Origin: a virus | Length of the DNA stretch: 27,023 nt | IMG/VR virus record: IMGVR_UViG_3300027779_000128 | Location: 1 to 27,023 of that record | Reading direction: 5' to 3' (one strand) | Part shown: one piece after another, positions 1 through 7,200 of the stretch | Position numbering within the stretch: the stretch's first letter is position 1 | Layout: each line of letters begins with the position of its first letter | Notes under the pieces: generated by a model | Told to the model about the DNA's origin: nothing | Seen by the model: the letters and a program-made list of their open reading frames with translations, nothing else | Databases searched by the model: none | Translations under genes and position numbers: made by a program

Positions 1-890
1 CTGGGGATTATGGCGGCAACTACGCTGGAGATTACATAGGTGAATACACAGGAAACTATGAACCTGACTACTCTGGAGATTATATAGGTGAATACGTAGG
101 AGAATATGTCGGAGAATATGTCGGAGAATATACTTCAAACTATGAAGCTGCATATGAGACAAACTACGGTGGTGGTTACACGGGTAACTATGACGGAGAT
201 TACGAAAGTAATTATCAAAGTGCATATGAAACTGTATACGATGGTAACTATGACGGAAACTACCAAGTAGATTATCTAGGGGATTACTCTGGTAATTATG
301 CTGGTAACTACGCAGGAAATTACGACGCTGCATATCAAACAGATTATGAAGCAGCTGCATTTGCTGGAGATTATACAGGTGCGGTATTTGTAGGGGATTA
401 TGCAGGTAATTATGACGGCAACTATGCTGGTAACTATGACGCTGCATATGAGACAGGTTACGAAAACATCTATGGTGGGAACTATGTTTCCAACTACGTA
501 AGTAATTATGTCTCAGATTATCTTGGTGATTACGATGGTAACTATCAAACCAATTATGGTGGGAACTACCTTGGTAACTATATTCCAACATATGATGGCG
601 ACTATACAGGTAACTTTATAGGAAATTACACGGCTGATTACGAAGGTGAGTATGCTGGAGATTATATCACAAACTATGTCACAGATTACGTGGGTGATTA
701 TGAGGCAGTATTTGCTGGGGATTATGTTGGTAATTACGGTGAGTTCTATGAAGCAAACTACACAGGTAACTACTTAGGAAACTTTATTGGTAATTACATA
801 GGTAATTATGTGGGTAACTATTCTGGATCTACCATGCAGGCTGCAAGCAGTACAATAGAAACATACACGTTATATGTAAGAGTTTCTTGA
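1..890 (+). CDS. Tyr/Gly/Asn tetrapeptide-repeat protein, probable tail fibre/adhesin (5' end off window)
   Basis: The reading frame is open from base 3 and ends with TGA at 888-890, giving the last 295 residues of a longer protein; its start lies left of the window. Nearly all of it repeats a four-residue unit, x-G-(N/D/E)-Y, with variants such as A-A-Y, S-N-Y and G-N-F. The final ~20 residues, after the last GNYSG unit, are non-repetitive and end ETYTLYVRVS. There is no signal peptide or membrane segment in the visible part. Low-complexity, Gly/aromatic-rich repeats beside fibre genes are typical of phage receptor-binding or fibre proteins, and a 1786-residue fibre gene lies 3.3 kb downstream, so a virion fibre role is inferred rather than shown. 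The stop codon is embedded in the -35 box of the next operon's promoter. Another repetitive surface protein is possible. Confidence 0.6.
   Translation, partial: GDYGGNYAGDYIGEYTGNYEPDYSGDYIGEYVGEYVGEYVGEYTSNYEAAYETNYGGGYTGNYDGDYESNYQSAYETVYDGNYDGNYQVDYLGDYSGNYAGNYAGNYDAAYQTDYEAAAFAGDYTGAVFVGDYAGNYDGNYAGNYDAAYETGYENIYGGNYVSNYVSNYVSDYLGDYDGNYQTNYGGNYLGNYIPTYDGDYTGNFIGNYTADYEGEYAGDYITNYVTDYVGDYEAVFAGDYVGNYGEFYEANYTGNYLGNFIGNYIGNYVGNYSGSTMQAASSTIETYTLYVRVS
3..829 (+). repeat. 12-bp coding tandem repeat (x-G-N/D-Y tetrapeptides)
   Basis: A degenerate 12-base unit, roughly GGTAAYTAYNNN, runs through the whole partial gene and is always in frame. Third positions vary freely (aac/aat, tac/tat) while Gly, Asn/Asp and Tyr are kept, so selection acts on the peptide and this is not a recent DNA slippage expansion. 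Occasional irregular units (AAAFAGDY, GAVFVGDY, GEFYEANY) break the phase only mildly. Confidence 0.85.
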
Positions 891-915
891 CAATTTAAGT
901 TTAATATGTTATACT
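887..915 (+). promoter_or_regulatory. sigma-70-type promoter for the glycosyltransferase/oxygenase operon
   Basis: The -35 box TTGACA (887-892) and -10 box TATACT (910-915) are separated by exactly 17 bases, a near-consensus bacterial housekeeping promoter. The TGA of the repeat-protein gene lies inside the -35 box. Transcription would start near 922, just before the perfect palindrome TGTAATTACA (925-934), a possible operator. The ribosome site AGGTGA (942-947) and ATG 951 follow. Confidence 0.8.
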
Positions 916-950
916 ATATAAGAGTGTAATTACAATATAATAGGTGAAGA

Positions 951-1403
951 ATGAAAAAAGAATGGAGACATCCTTTTTGGGAAAACTACCAAAAGGATAG
1001 AATTACTTGTAAACTAGTCATAACACATGGAAACGGCGAAGTAACAAGTTCCACATCTACCGTTGGAAAATATGGTAAAGACGGTAAAATCACACAAGAC
1101 TATAAAGATGTTATTGCTCTGACTCCTGTTAATCAAATTGACAAGAATACAGAAGAACGTGAAGAACGTCACAAAGATAATCGAGTTGCTGACAAACGTA
1201 AGATAGCAGAACGTGCAGCTGCACAGAAACTAGAACAATTGTTCAACGCAAAACTAGAAGTCTTTGAGATAGAGTCTATAAAAAATTCCACAAATCGTAA
1301 AGCAAAAGCAAAGATTCGTAGATCCAAGAATCAATATGAAATGATGGCACACACAATTATGTTGATCCAAGAAGAAGAAACGAAGAATGAAGCAACCGTC
1401 TAA
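951..1403 (+). CDS. Hypothetical charged protein, 150 aa
   Basis: I do not recognise this protein. It starts at ATG 951 behind an AGGTGA ribosome site and is the first gene after the sigma-70 promoter. Residues ~1-60 look beta-rich and include a GKYGKDGKITQDY stretch. Residues ~65-105 are highly charged (EEREERHKDNR followed by KRKIAERAAAQKLEQLF) and probably helical or coiled-coil. The C-terminal part is again basic then acidic. There is no membrane segment or signal peptide. It overlaps the next gene by 17 bases, suggesting translational coupling. Its place between a repeat fibre and modifying enzymes allows either a virion accessory or a regulatory role; nothing in the sequence decides. 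Confidence 0.75.
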   Translation: MKKEWRHPFWENYQKDRITCKLVITHGNGEVTSSTSTVGKYGKDGKITQDYKDVIALTPVNQIDKNTEEREERHKDNRVADKRKIAERAAAQKLEQLFNAKLEVFEIESIKNSTNRKAKAKIRRSKNQYEMMAHTIMLIQEEETKNEATV

Positions 1404-2178
1404 AGGTTTTGTGATGGTCGCATCAAAAAGGGTTGCGTTCTATTATTCTGCATGTAACTTAATGGAATGCATCAAAGATTATATGCCAGATGCAAATGTT
1501 ACACTTTTTTGTTCACCAGAATTTAAAGATCACAGATGCGAAGACTTTGATAATGTATTCGACGTAAAAAATCCAGACTTCCTTCGGGAAAAATTGTACG
1601 GTATGGCTAACTCGCCTTATGACATTACCTTTTATATGGACTGTGACGGAGAAGTAGTACACGAAGACATCGCAACAGTGTTTGAACAGTTAGAAGACTG
1701 TGACATGAAATATGTGGTATTGAAAGATGATCCTATATCACTGAAGTCGTTTGTTGAGAAAGACTTTCAGTGTGATGGTGTTACCGAGACAATGTTATTG
1801 TGTGGCGGTGTTTGTTTGTACGACAGAAGAAATCCTCTTGTTCGTGACTTTATGCAAGACTGGTATGATATGTTTTGGATACAAGAACATAGACATACCA
1901 TCCCCGAAGATCAACATTGGTGGAAAGGACATGGTGTCAAAGACTCTATGTTACGATGGGATCAATTCACTCTTTGGTGGTTGACAAATAAGGTGCCTAA
2001 ATATAAAGATCTAAAGATCGGTGAGTTTGATGATAACTACCGTTGGAATTGGTTTACGAGTTTTAGGAGAAATGAACATGGTGAATATAATTTGGTGAAA
2101 AAACATCCTGTCTTTATACATCACTCATCTACTATGAACAAAGGGCTAGATGAGTTTAAAAACGAGGTTAAATTATGA
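1387..2178 (+). CDS. GT-A-fold glycosyltransferase-like protein, 263 aa
   Basis: This is predicted to transfer a sugar from a nucleotide-sugar donor. The N-terminus has the alternating hydrophobic strand KGFVMVAS followed by a helix, as in a GT-A nucleotide-binding core. The hallmark DxD metal-binding motif is at residues 85-87 (YMDCDGEV), after a hydrophobic strand and before a helix, as in family 8-like enzymes. The C-terminal half is rich in Trp and His and ends with a VFIHHSS segment, a plausible second metal/donor contact. The length is normal for small phage GT-A proteins. The start is uncertain: ATG 1387 keeps the first beta strand intact but overlaps the previous gene, whereas ATG 1414 has a better AAAGG site 7 bases upstream. 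The gene overlaps the next by ATGA. The acceptor is unknown and could be virion protein, modified DNA or host envelope glycan. Confidence 0.7.
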   Translation: MKQPSKGFVMVASKRVAFYYSACNLMECIKDYMPDANVTLFCSPEFKDHRCEDFDNVFDVKNPDFLREKLYGMANSPYDITFYMDCDGEVVHEDIATVFEQLEDCDMKYVVLKDDPISLKSFVEKDFQCDGVTETMLLCGGVCLYDRRNPLVRDFMQDWYDMFWIQEHRHTIPEDQHWWKGHGVKDSMLRWDQFTLWWLTNKVPKYKDLKIGEFDDNYRWNWFTSFRRNEHGEYNLVKKHPVFIHHSSTMNKGLDEFKNEVKL

Positions 2179-2834
2179 GAGATATAAAAATAAACAATCA
2201 GAATGTATTAAATATTCTTAATGAATATAAAGATTGGTTGTACCCTAAGTGGCAATCTGGTGACATGGATCGCGATTTAAAAATGAATTGTAAAGAACAT
2301 ACCAGAGATAGATGGATTGCAGACGATTATCTGGAAAGACAAATTGCTAAAGGACGTGGACACGAAGGGTTTCCAGAATCTATGCGTGTTTACGCTGGTA
2401 CTATGCCTGATACAAAGGTAGAAATTCATAAAGAATCCTTGGAGTATAGAGACAAAGGCGAAGAAATAAATACAAAGTTGATGACTGAGTTATCTTGTAA
2501 GAAAAATACTCTATTGACTTGTTACCCACCTGGTGGATGGATCGCTTGGCATAACAATGCAAATGCTGCTGGTTATAATGTTTTGTTTACATGGTCTGAG
2601 ACTGGTGATGGTTGGTTTGACTATTGGGATCTGGAAAAGAAAGAAAGAGTTCGTGTTCCAGATGTGCCTGGCTGGCAATGTAAGATGGGATACTTTGGTT
2701 CGTATGATCAACCAGATAGACTTTGTTGGCATGCAGCTTCCACGGATTGTTTACGAATAACTGCTGCGTATGTATTTGCAGAAGCAGAAACAATGTGGCA
2801 AGATATTATAGATGATATAGAAGAGAATTACTAA
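2175..2834 (+). CDS. 2-oxoglutarate/Fe(II)-dependent oxygenase-like protein, 219 aa
   Basis: This is probably a non-heme iron dioxygenase of the prolyl-4-hydroxylase-like superfamily, which hydroxylates substrates using 2-oxoglutarate and O2. The double-stranded beta-helix signature is visible in the second half: TCYPPGGWIAWHNNAN gives the first iron ligand His126, a strand block with LFTWSETGDGWFDYWD follows, then the distal ligand His186 (LCWHAAST) and Arg194 (LRITAAY), the likely 2-oxoglutarate carboxylate anchor. The acidic ligand of the usual HxD/E pair is Asn128 here (H-N-N), which is atypical. The N-terminal ~110 residues look like a separate cap. It is coupled to glycosyltransferases on both sides (ATGA overlap upstream, one-base overlap downstream), so a joint hydroxylate-then-glycosylate pathway is a reasonable but unproven inference. 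Confidence 0.65.
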   Translation: MRDIKINNQNVLNILNEYKDWLYPKWQSGDMDRDLKMNCKEHTRDRWIADDYLERQIAKGRGHEGFPESMRVYAGTMPDTKVEIHKESLEYRDKGEEINTKLMTELSCKKNTLLTCYPPGGWIAWHNNANAAGYNVLFTWSETGDGWFDYWDLEKKERVRVPDVPGWQCKMGYFGSYDQPDRLCWHAASTDCLRITAAYVFAEAETMWQDIIDDIEENY

Positions 2835-3586
2835 TGGTTAATATAGTTTGTGTTAAAGTAGGCACAAAGTATACGGCAAATGATGTAAATAGACTATATA
2901 GAATGGTTGACTTGAATATGTCAATACCATATAACTTCTATTGTTTTACTGACGACGAAGAAGGGTTACTCTTACCCATAAAGAAAAAGAGAGTATATGA
3001 TTTGCCTCTTCACTCTTACTGGTGGAAGATGACAATATTTGATAAGACTATGTGGGACAACAACGAACCAACGTTGTATCTCGATCTTGACGTTATCATA
3101 CAAAACGATATAACATATTTATTTAAGTTTGTCAATAGAGAACTTATAAGAATTGGTTACATCGGAACGGATGACCATATTAAATCTGAAGAAGCAAAGA
3201 TGGGATTGAAATACTATGCTGATGTGAACTCTTCTATTATGTTATATCATGCACAAGATATGAATCTGATTTATGAAAAATTCATGTTAGAACCAGAGAT
3301 AAATATAACAGAATATTATGGAATGTGTCGATACCTAACTCATAAACACGGTTATGACATGACGCATTTTAAATACTGGAACGATTGGTACTCAGCGTGG
3401 AAGGCATATCCAGCTGGTCGGAAAATAAAAGATTCGCCTTGGCAATCAATGCAGACAACCGAAGGTGAAGTTGGGATTATGATGCATCCCGATAGTGCAA
3501 TATGTATTATGAATCCGGCCTATTGGATCACTGCGAAACAAGAACAAGAGGTCTTGGATCGGGTATTTTCTTTTTATTATGGTTAG
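2834..3586 (+). CDS. Second GT-A-fold glycosyltransferase, 250 aa
   Basis: The architecture resembles the upstream glycosyltransferase but the sequence is clearly different. It opens with the beta strand VNIVCVKVG and TKYTANDVNRLYRM, typical of GT-A enzymes that bind UDP-sugars. The DxD motif is at residues 84-86 within TLYLDLDVIIQNDI, a strong family 8/sugar-transferase hallmark. A Trp/Tyr-rich central region (KYWNDWYSAWKAYP) and a later MMHPDS segment follow. There is no membrane anchor, so it should act in the cytoplasm on phage or host substrates. It shares one base with the stop of the oxygenase gene and closes the four-gene operon; the next gene has its own late promoter. Donor sugar and acceptor are unknown. 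Confidence 0.72.
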   Translation: MVNIVCVKVGTKYTANDVNRLYRMVDLNMSIPYNFYCFTDDEEGLLLPIKKKRVYDLPLHSYWWKMTIFDKTMWDNNEPTLYLDLDVIIQNDITYLFKFVNRELIRIGYIGTDDHIKSEEAKMGLKYYADVNSSIMLYHAQDMNLIYEKFMLEPEINITEYYGMCRYLTHKHGYDMTHFKYWNDWYSAWKAYPAGRKIKDSPWQSMQTTEGEVGIMMHPDSAICIMNPAYWITAKQEQEVLDRVFSFYYG

Positions 3587-3602
3587 TTGAGATTATTTTT
3601 GT

Positions 3603-3610
3603 TATAAATA
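3603..3610 (+). promoter_or_regulatory. T4-type late promoter (TATAAATA)
   Basis: An exact TATAAATA box lies in the 58-base gap after the glycosyltransferase operon, 34 bases ahead of the ATG at 3645. In T4 this octamer is recognised by the gp55-containing RNA polymerase with no -35 element. It marks the switch from the sigma-70-driven cassette to late fibre genes. Confidence 0.8.
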
Positions 3611-3644
3611 AAGACAACTAGTTTTATAAAGAGATGGCAAATAC

Positions 3645-3998
3645 ATGGCACAGTATGAAGACTTAGAGATCGATCAAGGTACAGACGTAGCAATACAGAT
3701 CGAGTTAGATACCTTCGCAGGTACAAACAAAGATTTAACAAATCACTCAGCTCAAGCTAAGATGAAACGTGGGTACAATAGCGATTCGGCTAACACCCAA
3801 GATTTTAATACTATTATAAACACCCCACCTTCATCGGGGATAATAACTCTCTCTTTAACAAATACTCAGACAAACGCCCTTCAAGTCGGAAGGTATGTTT
3901 ACGATGTCGAAATCGCTTTCACAGATAGTGATGGTAACTTAATTCAAGAGAGGGTTCTCGAAGGCGCTGTTCGTGTTAAACCTTCCGTGACTAGATAA
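3645..3998 (+). CDS. Small Ig-like virion structural protein, 117 aa
   Basis: The protein is beta-rich and acidic, with no catalytic motif. It opens EDLEIDQGTDVAIQIELD, continues SAQAKMKRGYNSDS and SGIITLSLTNTQTNAL, and ends with GRYVYDVEI and RVLEGAVRVKPSVTR. This pattern (an N-terminal strand with 'DQGTD', a 'GRYVYDVE' strand and a final 'V.P.VTR') is one I associate with small structural proteins placed just before fibre genes in marine T4-like phages, where an Ig-like or baseplate-fibre connector fold is expected. It is the first gene after a late promoter. An out-of-frame ATG at 3634 gives only ten codons and is not favoured. Confidence 0.6.
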   Translation: MAQYEDLEIDQGTDVAIQIELDTFAGTNKDLTNHSAQAKMKRGYNSDSANTQDFNTIINTPPSSGIITLSLTNTQTNALQVGRYVYDVEIAFTDSDGNLIQERVLEGAVRVKPSVTR

Positions 3999-4009
3999 GA
4001 GGATAATTC

Positions 4010-4228
4010 ATGGCTGGTACTACCGTCACAATTGTTAAAAAGGTTACAGTCGGAACTCCGATAAGGAACGTTACTGCTGGTGCTTTCTCAATCACTAATA
4101 TAGAAGGTGTAAATTTAACAGGAGCCAAGAATGGTTCTATGTTAGTTTACGATGCACCAAACGCAAGGTTTTTGGTCGATAGTGATATGTCCAATATCTA
4201 TACTGAGATCAATGGGGGTACGTTCTAA
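4010..4228 (+). CDS. Small fibre-associated hypothetical protein, 72 aa
   Basis: This short protein (MAGTTVTIVKKVTVG...) has strongly alternating beta-type residues, a GVNLTGAKNGSMLVYD motif and an end in YTEINGGTF. The 'G..LVYDA...F' pattern resembles the short repeat domains found in long phage fibres, so it may be a fibre head domain or a fibre attachment protein. It begins 11 bases after the previous stop with AGAGGA upstream, and its TAA shares one base with the ATG of the giant fibre gene, indicating coupled translation. No specific family is recognised. Confidence 0.6.
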   Translation: MAGTTVTIVKKVTVGTPIRNVTAGAFSITNIEGVNLTGAKNGSMLVYDAPNARFLVDSDMSNIYTEINGGTF

Positions 4229-7200
4229 TGGCAATTATTCGCACAAAGAGAAGTACGGGTACTACTGCGCCAGGTTCTAATATACTCAAGAACGGTGAAC
4301 TCGCATATACAATGGGTACTGGTACTCAGGGTAATAGTGGTGGAAGACTGTTCATTGGTAAAGATTCAAATGGGTCAGGATACGCTGCCTCTGCATCAGT
4401 AGTTGGTGGTAAATACTTTACAGACATGTTAGATCATGTTGCTGGTGTTAATACTGCATCAAGTGCATTGATCGTAGATGCAAGTAAAAAACTAGACGAA
4501 TTAACGGTTGATTTTGTATCAATAAACAATAGTACAATAAATTCTACTGGTTCAAATGATATCAATATAATCCCTGCAGCTGGTTACTCAGTAACACTTG
4601 ACAACCAAGTCAAAGTAGATTCTGACGTAATTACTGGTGTAGCATCTATCACAACTGGTGCTGTTCTTGGATTGACATCAGATCTTATTCCAAATGCAGA
4701 TAGTGCAATATCTCTCGGTTCTGCTACAAAGAAATGGAAAGATCTTTTCCTATCAGGTGGAACTATTCATATTGGTGGATTAACACTTAAAGATAATAAC
4801 GGTCAACTTGAAGTAAAAGACAGTGATGGTGTCGTAAAATTAGATACAAGTGTCACTGCTGGTACAACAGCAAAAACTGCGACAACTATCGTAGACGGTG
4901 ACAGATTTGTCATGAACGACAGTGGTACTATGAAACAGGTTACTGTTGAAGACATGGCAAGATACTTTGATGACGAAATCACTGCGATGCCAAACTTAAC
5001 ATCTGCACCTGCACTTGTTACGACTGTCGCGACTTCAGTTGGTGCTTTAAACTCTGGTTCAATCACATCAGGGTTTGGAAGTATCGATGTTGGTGCTGAT
5101 TCAGTCACAACAACTGGTACGATGACTGCTAGTAAGGTTGTAACAAACAATATAACAGTCGATGTAAATACAATTAGTTCTACCAACACAAATGGTAACA
5201 TTGTTATATCACCCCACGGATCTGGATCAGTCGATGTTGCGACAAGCAAGATTATAGGTGTAGTCGATCCTACAGATTCAGCAGGCGCTGCTTCTAAGAA
5301 TTATGTTGACACAGTTTTAGATCTACAGGACTTAGACGTTGCAACAGACAGTGGTACAATTGACGTAGACCTAGATGACGAAACACTTACAATTGCTGGT
5401 GGTACTGGTCTCGGATCAGTAGGTTCTGGTACTACAGTAACACTGAATATAGATGCAACTGTTGCAACTCTTACGGGTAGTCAGACACTTACAAATAAAA
5501 CGTTAACAACTCCAAACGTGTCAAATCCAAATATTACACCAAGTGCCACCGCAGCTGGTACAATTGAGTTTAAAGAAGGTACAAACAACGGAACAAACCG
5601 AGTTCTTCTTCAAGGGCCAGCGTCTACTGCTGACGCGACTCTTACACTTCCTGCCGCGACTGACACATTGGTTGGTAAGGCAACAACAGATACATTAACG
5701 AATAAAACGTTAACAACACCAGTTATATCCAACCCGACAATCTCACCAAGTGCGACTGCGGCTGGTACTATTACATTTAAAGAGGGTACAAATAACGGAA
5801 CAAACCGTGTCCTTCTCCAAGGGCCTGCGGCAACTTCGGATGTAACGATAACACTTCCCGCTGATTCGGATACTTTAGTCGGTAGAGCAACAACAGACAC
5901 ATTAACAAATAAAACGTTAACAAGTCCTACTATAACAACCCCGAACGTGTTAAATCCAAATATTACACCAAGCAATAGTGCCGCAGGTACTATTGTATTT
6001 AAAGAGGGTACAGACAATGGCACTAATAGTGTCACTCTTCAAGGTGCCGCATCTACTGCGGATGTAACAGTAACACTACCTGCCGCGACTGATACATTGG
6101 TTGGTAAGGCAACAACAGACACGTTAACAAACAAGACATTAACAACTCCGACTATAACAACTCCACTGGTGTTAAATCCAAATATCACTCCGAGTGCGAC
6201 TGCCGCTGGTACTATTACCTTTAAAGAAGGTACAAACAATGGTACTAATAGTCTCACCCTTCAAGGTGCCGCATCTACTGCGGATGTAACAGTCACTCTT
6301 CCTGCCTCAACAGATACTCTGGTAGGTAAAGCAACAACAGATACATTTACAAATAAATCTTTTGATGCAGACGGAACAGGTAACTCACTTACAAACATAG
6401 AAGTTGCAAACCTTAAATCTGGTGTGTTAGACGCAGATATAACTGCGGTATCTACAAACGATGATACTCTGCCATCTGCGAAAGCAGTTAAAGCATATGT
6501 CGATGCAAAAACAATAAACGTTGTCGCTGGTGCAGACAGTGACACATTTAATCTACTAGACTCTGACATGATCTTTGCCGCTGGTGAAGGAATGGATGTT
6601 GCACTATCAGGTAATACAGTTACATTCTCTGGTGAAGACGCAACAGTATCAAACAAAGGTGTTGCATCATTTGCGACTGCAAACTTTGCAGTAAGTTCTG
6701 GTGCGGTTACAACTAAAGCAACTACAATAGGTTCTACTGCAATCAACGCTGGTGGAACATCTACTGTACTAGCAGGATTGACACAGATTGATGTAGACAA
6801 TATAAGAATACTAGACAATACAGTCGGTTCAACAAGTGGTACATTATTCATTGATCCAAACCCGATTGACAGTGATGGTGGTGAAGTTGTTATTCGAGGT
6901 AACCTTACAATTCAAGGTACACAAACACAAATTAGATCTACATCATTAAACGTAAGTGATCTAAACATCGTCCTTGCAGACAGTGCAGGAAATGCCGCTG
7001 CCGCAGATGGTGCAGGATTTACAGTAGGTGGTGGAGGATACTCAGGTACAAAAGCAACACTCACATTCAATGGTTCTAATGATGAATGGGAAGTAAACAA
7101 AACTCTTAACGTTACATCAGGATCTCTTGAAGTCGGTGGAGTTGATTACCTAGAAGCAGTCCGAGATAATCTAGGTGGTGGAGTTCTAGTCGCTGGTGAA

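Noticed and set aside
1-830. Short regular DNA repeats that might suggest a CRISPR array
   Set aside because: The 12-base period is continuous, in frame, without spacers, and encodes a peptide repeat.
1981-2007. TTGACA followed by TATAAA inside the first glycosyltransferase gene
   Set aside because: The spacer is only 15 bases and the site is within coding sequence far from a gene start, so chance is likely.
3634-3666. Ten-codon open frame overlapping the start of the 117-aa gene
   Set aside because: Too short to support as a gene; the out-of-frame ATG is probably chance, though it is close to the ribosome site.
5610-6851. Several long minus-strand open frames (141, 72 and 196 codons) opposite the fibre gene
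   Set aside because: They arise from the repeats and Thr/Ala-rich codons of the plus-strand fibre, share its repeat structure in mirror form and have no ribosome sites; they are shadows.
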